From assembly GCA_036583965.1 (NCBI GenBank), contig JAZBQD010000030.1, positions 87,837,300 through 87,901,299 on the forward strand: 64,000 nt of DNA, given 5' to 3'. The first letter of the stretch is position 1, and each line of letters begins with the position of its first letter. The notes below the pieces were generated by a model. That model saw only the letters and a program-made list of their open reading frames with translations, was not told the origin of the DNA and did not search any database. The DNA is from Prunella strophiata (taxonomy: Eukaryota > Chordata > Aves > Passeriformes > Prunellidae). Shown here in pieces: positions 13,501 through 24,970 of this stretch. A program made the translations under genes and the position numbers.

Positions 13501-16146
13501 ATTGCTCAAAGCATGAGAAACTGGGAGAGGACAGAAGCAATAATCTGTCTTTTCACTGGTTTATAGGCTCCCTTGGGATGAAAGTATACATGTGCATTTC
13601 CAGTGAAAATCCAGGGCTGAGCTCACTGCTGTGCCTAGGGAGACAGCATCTGGAATAGCTTTACTCCACTGTGTTCCTTCCTGTTGCTCACCCTTCTCCC
13701 TCTGTAAATAGCATTTACTATAAAAGTTTGCAACTTGCATTTGTCTTTTTGTTCTGTGTTTTACTATGTATCACTAATAGTCTAATAAGGCATTAAAACA
13801 GACTACTCAAAAACATATTACTCTAAGGCATTTAAACATATTTAAGCCTCTGGTCCTGTCTTACCTAATGGACTTGGAAACTCTTCCAAGCATCTGTGCT
13901 CTGCTGCCCATGCCCTCACTGACTCCTGAATATCTGTAAAAGCAAGATTCAAGGCACACAACCTTCCCTGCCCTCCACTGTGCATGGTTTCCACAGAGAG
14001 AAAAGCAAACTGCTCAGGATAGAAAAGGATGATATAACCTTGTCCTAGTCCCATTTCAGATGGCTGAGGACCCTGTACTCTGGGATGTACTTCAGCACAC
14101 AGCCACCCCTCAGCTGTAGTGAGAAAAAGGATGTGTTCATTGGCTTTAATGCAAACATCCCATTGTTAAACAGTCTGCCCTTTGAAGTGTGGGGGATTTG
14201 TTTCCCTTAAGAACCTGCAGCCATTCTACATCTGCCCAAAGCTTCTGGAGGGTCAGCTGGAGATGTGCCAGGCCTTCCATTTACTTTGAATCATTTCTTC
14301 TTATTTAACTGAAAGTGCCAGGTGTGCCCAACACCTCTAACTCTCAGATCTTAGCAAAACCACTGTCAGCAAGCTAAAGGATAAAAGAACATTGCACTTG
14401 TTTGGCTTGACCCCTGCCAGCTGTGGCTCCTTGACCATCCTAACCACAAGTTTCATTCCATACCAGAACTACCTTGTAGCTTTCCAACCAGTCAAGCAGT
14501 GTGGTGAGCAGCAAAGCATTAGTGTATTTCTGTCCAAACTAGTGGGATCCAGCTGGAATCCAAGGTTACCAATACAAAATCTGTTTTCTACCATAAAAAG
14601 AAAAAAAAGGCCTAATACATTCTAATATGTGTTCACTAATTGGTTTAAGAGTTTGTCTGTGAGTTTCACACAGAAATATAAAAAACCTCACACATCTGCT
14701 GGGCAAATATCCTTCTAGAAATCTGGAATTCTGCCCACTTAGAAGTATTTTCATGAAAATGTGCAGATGTGATTTGGGCCTAGCAATGCTGAGGGGCTCT
14801 GGTTTTTGTTAGGCATGTCAAACCTGACAGGGACAGACTTCTACCATAGTAGAGAACCTGTCAGCAGAAGATGACAGTGTCTCTATGAGCTGTCATGTCC
14901 AATTTTTGCAATTAAATAGGCCCAAGTCTATTTAGAAGTATAAAGGGCTCTTCCAAGAATACAAGTCTGTTGTCCCTGTTGTGTGTCCTGCAGAGGAGAA
15001 AGCCCCTGAGGGGGAAGAGAGTGGTCTGAGGTTTGGGTCTCTGTGGCATGGAGTTCCAGAGGGACTCTGTACAGATGAAGAGAGCAGCTTAGAAAAGCTG
15101 TTATTTTCCATTAGGAAGCAGAAAAAAAACAACCCAGAGGCTGTTTCAATGTCAGAGGAATCAGCATAGCTTCTGTGCAGTTAGAATATAAATGCTGCCC
15201 TGGGAGACTCAGGGTCAGTGTGAGATCACACTGAAGCAGAGCCAGCAGAAAGGAGCATCCCAGTAACTCACCCTTGATAACCAGAAAAGTGATGGATGCT
15301 GCACTGACCACAACATGTTTCCAAAGCACAGCAGTGTCACCACAGCAGGCACTTGTTTAGCCTCAGCTCTCAAAGAGGAACACAGTTTGCGTCAATGAAA
15401 GCAGTCACCCCTTTGGTGCAGCTCTCTTTGGTGAAATACCTGGAAAAAATGAGCAACAGAAGTGTTGTTCTTCTTTTTACTTACATTTCTATGCCTAGAT
15501 TTATGTTTGTCAGTCACAAGCTGGAGGAGCCTTAAAATGCTTTAGTGTTTGTAACAAATAAATAAACAGAATTATATTATTGGGCAAAATTTTTCCACTC
15601 ATCTGCCTTCCAAACTGTTGGCATTACTCCCAAGGAGGAGTCCAGGACATGAGTCTGGAAATAGCCCTTCATTTGTACTGTATTGCTGCAAATATGAGGT
15701 CATCTTCATGTATTCAGAGCTCTAACAAAGCTTCACCCACCTTGAATTAGCCTATTTTGGACAATGTGATGATAGGCAGGGATATTTCAGATAGTCTAAA
15801 CAAACAGGTATGACAACAGAAGCAATGCAGATGTACCTTCACAATCACAGACTAAGCTAACTAAACCTGATGCTGGGTTAAGGTTGCTTTCAGCAGTCTT
15901 GCTGCCTCTAAATCTAATATCCCTCTGTTATCCCTAGAGGTAAACCAAGTGCTGTTAACCAAGAAGCAAGACTAGGCAGTGGACAGGGACCCACAGAAGA
16001 AACAGTGGGATGGACCAGATGGTTGAGTGGAGCAGTAGAGCTTGCACTCATGCAGACAAAAAAAAAAAAATATCTCCTGAGAGCTCCAAGTGTTTCTCTG
16101 CAGTACTGAGACTTAAGATGAAGACATACCAGACAGGTCATAACAA
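10575..16146. other. Unassigned sequence, no gene seen
   Basis: No exon, RNA gene or transposon is recognised. Open frames reach 114 codons (12057-12401, antisense) but look random. Small items are a T8/A11 junction at 11610-11629, an inverted repeat at 15215-15234 listed separately, and an A run at 16058-16070. Confidence 0.45.
15215..15234. repeat. 9-bp inverted repeat with 2-nt spacer
   Basis: The arm TCAGTGTGA (15215-15223) is followed by GA and then by the exact reverse complement TCACACTGA (15226-15234). It forms a near-perfect 20-bp palindrome in otherwise ordinary sequence. It could be a dimeric transcription factor site or chance. Confidence 0.6.
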
Positions 16147-16400
16147 CATAGAATCATAGAATGGTTTGGGTTGGCAGGGACCTTTAGAGACCATCTAATC
16201 CAAACCCCTACAGTGAGTAGGGACATCTCCAACTCAATCAGGTTGCTCAAAGCTTCAACCAGTCTGACTTTGAACATTGCCAGGGATGGGGCAATCACCA
16301 CCTCTGTGGGTAACCTGTTCTAGGGTTTCATCATCCCTCATCATAAAAAATTTCTTCCTTGTATCTAGTCCCTTGGATTTCTTTCAAATCCAGTTGAGGA
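16147..16400 (-). mobile_element. CR1 LINE 3' end, antisense
   Basis: The left edge carries two copies of the reverse-complemented CR1 tail unit (CATAGAAT) followed by GGTTTGGGTTGG. This is the standard 3' terminus of CR1 read on the opposite strand. The body continues through the 3' UTR and the very end of ORF2 and stops near 16400, so the copy is strongly 5'-truncated. The apparent antisense open frame of 62 codons at 16113-16301 lies within the repeat. Confidence 0.9.
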
Positions 16401-16414
16401 AGAGGCTGTTTCAA

Positions 16415-16439
16415 TGAGTTGAGGGTTAACCTCAACTCA
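16415..16439. repeat. 10-bp inverted repeat at the edge of a CR1 copy
   Basis: The arm TGAGTTGAGG (16415-16424) is followed by the loop GTTAA and the exact reverse complement CCTCAACTCA (16430-16439). It sits just beyond the 5'-truncated end of the antisense CR1. A shorter related word, AGTTGAGGA, occurs at about 16392, so the hairpin may have been made by template switching from nearby sequence. Confidence 0.7.
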
Positions 16440-18472
16440 CTGAAGCTCATCTCCCAAAGGCTGGAATTCTAAATGCTATTGTCTCTGTGATTCATTCTGT
16501 TGGACACAATACATCACTCATTTCACTGACCTAGTGCAACCACCTCAGCATCATCAGCTCAGAGGAAAAAACCCTGAAGGATGGAAACATTAAATTTGTT
16601 TAATTAGCCCTTATAAAGAGAAAAAAAAATAGCCCTTTAAAAAAAAATAATAGCCCTTATAAAGAGAGCAGTATGATAAAACTCAGTGTTTAAAGTAGAA
16701 CAAATCTATTTGAAAACATAGAAAGTTTCAATTATGATCATTCAGTCAGTGGAAATATTTATACTTCAACAGACTATGGCTGCTACCAGGCTCACATGGT
16801 ATCTGCAGCTCATCACACTAAATTCATTTACAGGCCTAATGGACAGCACCACTGCCATGGACACACGCAGCTGAGTGAAAGGAATACATACCTGAGAGAG
16901 TCCAACAAGTGCTTCAAACAGATACTCTTCTGAAACACCACGAATGGGGCACAAAAAGTGTCCAAGTAATCTTAGATTTAGTTGCTCCTTGGACAGATTT
17001 TCTATTACTGGGTCTCATACACTCTTGAATGTATGAGAGAATGAAAGAAAGGAAAAGGGATTAGTTTATAAAGACTGTGTTAGTAACTCCTTTCCAGACT
17101 CCTCAATATAATGAGGCATCAACTACCAGGCTTTCACATTATCCTGTCTTGTTACCCCCCAGGCTTAAGGTCCTGAAACATTAAGTAGCCTGCATTCACT
17201 TCAACCACTCGCTTCAAAACAAGCAAGGTATTTCACAGTTCCTTTTGGCATGTGTGCTTCTCAGAAAACTAGGAATTAACTTCATTGTCAGTGCACAAAA
17301 GCAAAATGCTTTTCCAAAAGCCTCTGTGAGCCACCTTACTGAAATGGCATATATGTGCATCCCATAGCTCTGTCAGACTAAACAGAAGGGATTTGATACA
17401 CTCATTTGACAACATCCATACAGCCAGTATAATAATGCCATTTGTAATGCTGTGGTACAAACCACCCGAATTACTTCAGAATGCAGTCACAGCTCACAAG
17501 GGAAAAATGCAGAAAAGTATTTTACCTTTAGCTCTTGCAGTCTGCTTTTCATTTCCTTTACACTAAGATTTATATCCCTTGTTTATAGAGAACTTTATAC
17601 ATCTATCTTTGCAATAAATAATCTAATCCAACACACAACACCAACATGCAATACTACCATAATATGGAGAATACAATATTTCTCAAGCTTATCCTGCTAA
17701 AATTCAGGTTTCTATTCAGTCATAATAGTGAAATTATTTCATAAACAAATCTCCCAAATATTTGTGAGGCAATCTTTCATCCTTTAGATCAAATACATGT
17801 CAGAGATACAACTGGGATTTTCCTAGAAAATAAAGATGTCTAAGATTTCTTGCATTCATCTTACAGGGCTATTTTTTGTGTTTAGCGATTTACTTCATTT
17901 TCAACTATCAGTTCTCTCATCTCAGCTTATCTGTTTTATTAAAAATAAAACTAATATTTAATCCTGATAACATTTAAATATTTGCAGATAATTATTACAT
18001 TTCTCCAGGTCCCAGCATTATTTTCCAAGCTAGCAATGTTTAACTCTCTGGCTTTCCCTTAAAATCAGTACTTCTTGTCCACAACTAAAAACTTCAATTC
18101 TGCTAAATACTCTCAGCATTTCAATCCAAAATGTTAATGTTATCACTAGTTATAGAAATAAGGAATTTATTCATATTCCATTCATAATCAAGATGCAATT
18201 TCATATTACATCATATTCTCACTTGTCATAAAACCATAGGACTTCATCAATTCATACCTAGCAAGGACCACTATAGTTGCTCTACGTTATTGCTATAAGA
18301 ATGTGGCAACTCTTGCATATTCTAAATTGCAAGAAGGACAATACATTTCTGGGTTTTATGTCTAGTACCATTAACATGAATAAATTTCATCATATATAGA
18401 AAACAAATTATTAAAGCTTATTTCTTAACAGTAAAAAAAATCAATTCTTTGCTTTCAAATATATTTTATATT
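16440..18472. other. AT-rich unassigned sequence with a small tandem duplication
   Basis: No gene is seen. Near the left end the 17-base word TAGCCCTTATAAAGAGA occurs at 16605-16621 and again at 16651-16667. A partial copy (TAGCCCTT) lies between them at 16630, with A runs separating the copies. The remainder is AT-rich and unassigned. Confidence 0.5.
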
Positions 18473-18492
18473 ACACACACACATACACACAT

Positions 18493-18531
<39 letters not shown>

Positions 18532-18540
18532 CACACATAT
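18473..18540. repeat. Compound (CA)n/(TA)n dinucleotide microsatellite
   Basis: CA repeats with TA interruptions pass into a pure (AT)n run of about 13 units and then return to CA units. Such alternating purine-pyrimidine tracts can adopt left-handed or cruciform conformations and are typically highly polymorphic. Confidence 0.95.
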
Positions 18541-19344
18541 GTTGCATGGCCTGTAATTTTCCTCTGTGTGAATAATACACTCCATACTGATCAGCAGGCT
18601 TTTGTGCTCCAGTAGCAACAGCTCCTGTCCTTAAGATTTAAGTTGCATGGGGCACTTGTAATGGAATTATAAAATCTATTTCTAAAAGAATGATTGATTC
18701 AATTCATTGCTGGCTTTCAGTATACAATAAAAATTTTCTGAACCTTAGAAAAAAAAAGTCATTAAGCAAATCCAAGTGATAATAAATCACCTGTATAAAT
18801 GTTAACAAAATGGACTCAAGACGCAAAACTCACTATGCATGGCCACAGTGAATGCTGTATAAATAAAACATATTTTCTTTTTCACTAAGTAACAATTCAA
18901 GGAGTTAAAATAATTCAGTGTAGTAGAAAATGGGTAAAAGCTGGCTGTAGCAGAGTGCACAGTAAAGATCCTTATTGACTGATTAGCAATTTGTTTCTAC
19001 AAACACTGCACAGCAGTTGCCCTACTTTGCAGCAGGCTATTAGAGCCTAATGAAAAATGTGCATTTTCGTTAGAGTTAATGGTCTTGAACAGAAGCCCTG
19101 TGCTTCTGTGAGGCTTTATTCTGTACTTAAATTATGGATTCATGTCTGTCATTACAGCTATTGTCCCTTGTTTGTACAATATATGCACATTACACAGTTC
19201 TGTATTTACAGTGTGACTCCAGCGAAGATGAGGAACAAAATCAATCCCTCTCAGATGGTGAAGGCACTGTCCTGTGAGAGCAAGCAGCGAGGCTCTGCCA
19301 GCAGATGGGCTGATGCCTGAAGAGCAAATTTAGCTGGGTGTTCC
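18541..19344. other. Unassigned sequence, no gene seen
   Basis: No gene or repeat family is recognised. The stretch at about 18935-19080 is low in homopolymers and contains ATTAGCAATT and CCTAATGA words. That is mildly suggestive of a conserved noncoding element but not more than that. Confidence 0.4.
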
Positions 19345-19912
19345 CTGCTTTTGAGCAGGGAGGTCAGTTCTCCCCTGTAGTGGCACTGGTGAGGCCACAC
19401 CCTGAGTGCTGTGTCCAGTTCTGGCCCCTCAGTTTGGGAAGGACCTTGAGACTGCTTGAGAGCATCCAGAGGAGGCAACGAGGCTGGTGAGGGGCTGGGA
19501 ACACAAACCCTGAGAGGAACACTGAGGGAGCTGGGGGTGTTTAGCCTGGAGAAAAGGAGACTCAGGGGTGACCTTATCACTCCTCTACAACTTTCCTGAA
19601 AGGTGGCTGTGGTCAGGTGGGGGTTGGCCTCTTTCTCCAGGCAGCAACTGACAGAACAAGAGGACACAGCCTTAAGCTGTGCCAAGGGAAATATAGGTTG
19701 GATATTAGGAAAAAGTTTTTCATAGAAAGAGTGATAAAAGTTTTGGAATGGTCTGCCTGGAGAGGTGGTGGAGTCACCATCCCTGGATGTGTTTAAACAA
19801 AGACTGAATGTGGCTCTCAGTGCCATGGATTAGTTGAGGTGTTAGGGCATGGGTTGGACTCGATGATCTTGAAAGTCTCTTCCAACCCAGTCATTCTGTG
19901 AATTTCTGTGAA
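19345..19912 (+). mobile_element. CR1 LINE 3' portion, sense
   Basis: The sequence follows the end of CR1 ORF2, from the region encoding SALVRPHL-like residues at about 19380 through the [13 protein letters not shown] block near 19538. It then continues through the 3' UTR (GTTGGACTCGATGATCTT at 19853-19870) and ends with the CR1 tail ATTCTGTG repeated imperfectly at 19892-19910. It is strongly 5'-truncated. Stops and indels in the ORF2 part show it is inactive. The antisense open frame of 191 codons over 19251-19826 is a shadow of this repeat. Confidence 0.92.
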
Positions 19913-20120
19913 TAGTAATAAGAATTCAAAAATAAGAGAAGAAGAGTAATAAGAATAAGAATTTAAAAATACATAGAAGAAGAAAAATAATAGAAATAAG
20001 AATAAGAGTTCAGAGACACATAGAAGAAGTAAAGAAGAGTAGTTAGAACAAGGAGAATAAGAAAAAGATGACTAATTTAAGAATACATAAATGAAGATAA
20101 AATTTAATTAATAATAAATA
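19913..20120 (+). repeat. Degenerate purine-rich (GAA/TAA) minisatellite after a CR1 tail
   Basis: Directly after the CR1 3' end the strand becomes almost pure A/G/T with words such as AATAAGAATAAGA and ACATAGAAGAAG. These recur at a loose spacing of roughly 45-60 bp: ACATAGAAGAAG occurs at about 19971 and 20018. It looks like a decayed tandem array seeded at the retroposon tail. Confidence 0.7.
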
Positions 20121-20865
20121 ATATGAATAATGAATGAATAAGTAAAAACATCAGATTTATTTTATTACATATTTTATATTTATATTACAGTCTATTATAT
20201 AAAAACATGAATATACAATATGTTGTAATTATGAGACATTATAATTTCCCAGAAAATAACCAAAGACAGAACTGTTCCAGTTACTGAAGAATCTGTGTAT
20301 TTTCTAATAAAGGTTGTAAGTCACAAGAAAAGAGTCCCCAGATTTCATTTCCTGTCTCTCAGAGGTACTGATGTATTTTCACACTCAGGTGCCACTGAGC
20401 CCCCTGTGAGCAGTGACTGCTCAGCCCCCAGCACCAGTGGGAGGAGTTCCCAGCTGGGTGGGCAGGGCAGGGCTGTCCCTGCTCTCTCGAGGCAAACTAA
20501 AGGTGCACATTGAGGCTGGCTGAGAGAGAGATGAGCTGGGAACCCCTCTGCACCAGGGCTGTGCACCCAGATAGCAAAGCCACCACAGCCCCACCCTGAC
20601 ACTGCCCATGGCCAGGGAGCCTGAGCTGGGTCAGAAAGGCAGCACAGGTTTGGCATGGGCAAGGGGCAGCAGCTGCTCCTTCCCAGGCTTGCTGTGGTTG
20701 TAAAGATGCTGCAGAGGCTCTTCTCACCATTTTCACTTCTATTTTGCACACAAAACATCCACCAGAATGAACATGCAGCTGACCCTGTGGCTAAAGCCTT
20801 GCCCAGAACCTGCTCAGCAGAAAGCAGCTGTGGAGTCACTTCTGGAGTCTGTACAGCTTCTAACC
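20121..20865. other. AT-rich then GC-rich unassigned block
   Basis: 20121-20330 is AT-rich. From about 20386 to 20700 the composition turns GC-rich, with many CAGCC, CTGGG and CCCAGC words and few CpG dinucleotides. An inverted word pair, GTTCCCAGCT near 20446 and AGCTGGGAAC near 20532, is present. I do not recognise a family. It could be a fragment of an unrecognised LTR or an isochore-like patch. Overlapping frames on both strands (up to 164 codons) appear to result from the low stop density. Confidence 0.35.
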
Positions 20866-20897
20866 TGACAGAATGGTTGGGGTTGGCAAGGACCTTA
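20866..20897 (-). mobile_element. CR1 LINE 3'-terminal stub, antisense
   Basis: The words GACAGAATGGTTGGGGTTGG and GCAAGGACCTTA match the extreme 3' end of CR1 read in reverse. Only about 30 bp remain before the sequence turns into AT-rich DNA and the TATGT array. The stub is too short to assign to a subfamily. Confidence 0.65.
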
Positions 20898-20910
20898 CAG
20901 CTAACAATGA

Positions 20911-22004
20911 TAATAATTAATTATATTATATCAGGTTATTTATGTTTTATTATGTTATGTTATGTTATGTTATGTTATGTTATGTTATGTTATGTTATGT
21001 TATGTTATGTTATGTTATGTTATGTTATGTTATGTTATGTTATGTTATGTTATGTTATGTTATGTTATGTTATGTTATGTTATGTTATGTTATGTTATGT
21101 TATGTTATGTTATGTTATGTTATGTTATGTTATGTTATGTTATGTTATGTTATGTTATGTTATGTTATGTTATGTTATGTTATGTTATGTTATGTTATGT
21201 TATGTTATGTTATGTTATGTTATGTTATGTTATGTTATGTTATGTTATGTTATGTTATGTTATGTTATGTTATGTTATGTTATGTTATGTTATGTTATGT
21301 TATGTTATGTTATGTTATGTTATGTTATGTTATGTTATGTTATGTTATGTTATGTTATGTTATGTTATGTTATGTTATGTTATGTTATGTTATGTTATGT
21401 TATGTTATGTTATGTTATGTTATGTTATGTTATGTTATGTTATGTTATGTTATGTTATGTTATGTTATGTTATGTTATGTTATGTTATGTTATGTTATGT
21501 TATGTTATGTTATGTTATGTTATGTTATGTTATGTTATGTTATGTTATGTTATGTTATGTTATGTTATGTTATGTTATGTTATGTTATGTTATGTTATGT
21601 TATGTTATGTTATGTTATGTTATGTTATGTTATGTTATGTTATGTTATGTTATGTTATGTTATGTTATGTTATGTTATGTTATGTTATGTTATGTTATGT
21701 TATGTTATGTTATGTTATGTTATGTTATGTTATGTTATGTTATGTTATGTTATGTTATGTTATGTTATGTTATGTTATGTTATGTTATGTTATGTTATGT
21801 TATGTTATGTTATGTTATGTTATGTTATGTTATGTTATGTTATGTTATGTTATGTTATGTTATGTTATGTTATGTTATGTTATGTTATGTTATGTTATGT
21901 TATGTTATGTTATGTTATGTTATGTTATGTTATGTTATGTTATATTATGTTATGTTATGTTATGTTATGTTATGTTATGTTATGCTACATTAATAATTAA
22001 TTAT
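20911..22004. repeat. 14-bp direct repeats flanking the TATGT array
   Basis: The word TAATAATTAATTAT occurs at 20911-20924, just left of the array, and identically at 21991-22004, just right of it. The pair brackets the whole expanded block. It may be a target-site-like duplication, a relic of slippage, or chance within AT-rich sequence. Confidence 0.6.
20951..21984 (+). repeat. (TATGT)n pentanucleotide array, about 206 units
   Basis: About 1,034 bp of TATGT units run in perfect register. The single internal change is G to A at about 21944. The edges decay: TATGTTTTAT lies on the left at 20941-20950 and TATGCTACAT on the right. Five is not a multiple of three and no frame meets a stop, so all three + frames are open and read as the same five-residue repeat (Met-Leu-Cys-Tyr-Val). 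This produces three long spurious open frames (20655-22010, 20942-22000, 20962-21993). The opposite strand (ACATA units) has TAA stops in every frame. Nothing suggests translation. The unit count may be limited by assembly. Confidence 0.98.
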
Positions 22005-24970
22005 TATTAATTATCAGTTCCAGCTGATTATCTCCTTGCTCTGTGTCTCTCTCTCTCTCTGACAGGTGTCATGTCCATGTTGTTGAGTAAAATCCCTCTG
22101 TTGCCATCCCATGGCCTCATTTGCCTCTTAATCAGGGCCATATTTGAAACAACCAAGTGAAAAGTAAAGCAATTTGATAAAATACAGACTATATTTAAAA
22201 AAAAATTTAAATTCTCATCATCCTCAAGGGAAATTTAATGTGGTCTCCATACCAAGCAGGTATTTTTTGAAATTCCTTTCCTGAAAGTATCCAACAGAGG
22301 AAGCTGTGACAAACTCAGTTACCAAAGTAAAAGACATTCAAGTGAGTTTGGATAGCTCTAAAATGTCTGATTCTTAAATATTTTGTGTTTAAGCAAAGTC
22401 ACCTGGATAAGCAAACAGGCCCCACAACCAGCCAAGTGCAGATGTCACTGTGAGAACTTGTGCCTCTTCCAGCAAACCCTCACAAAAGAGTTCACACAGT
22501 TTTTGCAAATACTTCATGTCTGGGTGAGCTGTCTGTTTTCCTCTGTTTCTTCTTTCTGATCATCCTTAGGGATGATTTTGGGACTGTTTTTTGTTTTCTT
22601 GTCCTCTGTTTATTCATTTTGCTATCCACTTCTTCAGTTGAAACAGGGCTTTTGATGATAATGATGGTAACAACAGCAGAGTGGAATGTGATGATTTTTT
22701 TTTGTGCTGTTAAGATTTTGCTTCCTGCAAAAAAAAATTGCTATTGATTGTTCATCAAGTTATCCTGCTGCAACCCATTATTTATGCCCACTCCAGTTCA
22801 GACTTTTGGGAGAGAATTACATGGCTGATGATGTGAACAAGTGCTCTGTATATGGAATGTTATTTTTTGATTGCTAAGCTTCCTATAAGAAAATCTATTA
22901 TTAACTTCTTAATTCTTGTGGGTTTTGATAAGAATCAAAAATTCCTAAAGCTATTCTCAATTAAATAAATATCTGTTTTCTTAAAATAAAAAACATATAA
23001 AGGGAAAAGATGTTCTCACCCTGTCTGCACACACTTGGTCACCTCCTAACTGTAACATTTCATGACTACCATCACATAGTTATAAGCCCATAAACACTGT
23101 CCATGTGCTCTAAGTTTGCACATTACAGAACAAACATCAGCACCTGTTGGTATCATAGCTCCTTTCACCCTTGCATGTGTGGAAACATCCAAAGCATCCA
23201 TTTAACCTAAAATTTCTCAAGCCTCCCAAAAGTGATGAACTGTAGTGGCTATACTCTGGTCAGATGGTTGGCTGTCCAAGGACTGCTGCTAACCAGGTGT
23301 ACTGAGCAGTGTGGTGTAGCAGCTTGTCAGATCCCCATCAGTGAGTCACAAGTCTTTTGCAGGGTTTATAATGACCTTTTGGCCTGAAACTTGTGCTTCA
23401 GGGCAAGGTCATTCAGACTGAACACAAAAAAGCTGGGCCAAACCAGTGCACACTGAAAATACAGCCTCCTCAGGTGTCTCCATGGACACTCTTCCCTTCC
23501 AGTACAGGAGGCAACTGCTTCGTTTCTGATTTTTGTACACTATTCATAATAAACAAAATACAGCAGTTTTCCCTCTGAAGCTAGGATCCCCAAAAGTCTC
23601 AAATCTCCAGTCTTCTCATCCTGCTGCTCAGCATGTTCCCACTACTTCAGATTCTACTCACAGCAGTAATGGCTGGATATTTTTTTCAGCAAGAGCCTAT
23701 GCAAATATCATGTCTTAAAAACACACTGCAGGCAGTTCACAGACAATCACATTAACTGAAAATATAAATTACATTGAGAGAACTGATTTATTCATTCTGA
23801 TTGCCTAAGTATCACCTAGCACAGTGCTTCTCAATCTCTTTTAATCTCTTAATTAGAAGGACGACAGATCTTTATGAAAATTGCACAGGCCATCTTATGC
23901 CATGTTGTCTCTGTGGTTTTTATTTACACCAAATGGAAATTAGATTTACATTTTAAAGGTCATAGGTTGCCTACAGTTGCTAGCTTACTTACAGATAAGA
24001 GCCCATGTATGGAAACATGTGGACCATTTTATTGGTTCAGTCAGGTTGCAGACTGCCTGACAATGTCTCGTACAGTTTATTAAATACCAACACATGGCCT
24101 TCAAAGGCTTGAATAAAAAATGATTTACTGGTTCAAATAATTTGTGATAAGAACACAGGCACAGAGGTCTGGCACATACCAACAAGACTACAAGAAAGAA
24201 CACATGGTTGGGACATAAAGCATGCATATAGGCACAAGCAAGAGTCAACATCCTAATTTGGGGATGGCAGGAATTAGGACATGATGAAGGCATGCCAGCT
24301 TGTCCCTGATTTTTGGAATCAGCTACAAAGGTCCATGATCAAATGCACACTTTTCTTGCCCACTCTCCATCTCATCAGGTTGAATCTAGTCCCACCATTG
24401 CAAAAGGGATCTTTTGAGTTGGCTGGAGAAAGTGCTTTGGTTTTACTCCAAAAACAACATGAAAATTCTGGTTTTTTACTTACTCCTTTTGGGGATAAAA
24501 GGAGTAGATCTCTTCTAGGAATCATTATTCAGAGTTAGAAATATATATCTAAAGCCTTAAAAGGAAATTAGGTATATTTTTCTTTGCCAGCTCTCTCTTT
24601 AATGCCTGTTCAGTGTTACTTCTAAAACTGGCTTTGCCCAAGCCACAAGGCTTAACTTTCTGTGCCTAGGGAATTCTGTATTTCAATAAGTTTTGTAACT
24701 TAAAAAGTATTACTAGAGGCCTTTTTATTTTTCCACCTAATAATTCCCTCGAGAAAACTTGTACATTTAAAAACTTTATGTTATCTTGAACTCAGTGTGA
24801 TTTTTATGCTTCTTGGAGGAGAATCTCTTCAGCTCTACAATACCTATTCTTTCAGGGACACATTTTCCTCCACACTGACAGCACATTAAATTTATTGAAA
24901 GCCACGCATCTCAGAGAAAACTGACATGATAAATCTGACTCTGGCTGCTGCGAGCCCTTCTGATAACTAG
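22005..24970. other. Unassigned sequence with short (CT)n at 22043-22060
   Basis: A short TCTCTCTC run lies at 22043-22060. The remainder contains no recognised gene or transposon. Open frames of up to 102 codons (23985-24293, antisense) are unremarkable. Confidence 0.45.

Noticed and set aside
18473..18540. CRISPR-like or structured repeat array
   Set aside because: It is a plain dinucleotide microsatellite in a vertebrate genome with no spacers.
19251..19826. 191-codon antisense frame
   Set aside because: It is the opposite strand of a CR1 3' region, where low stop density on the reverse strand is expected.
20655..22010. 451-codon open frame and two further frames of 352 and 343 codons
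   Set aside because: They are produced by the stop-free TATGT repeat. All three frames read the same five-residue unit, and there is no codon, splice or domain evidence for a protein.
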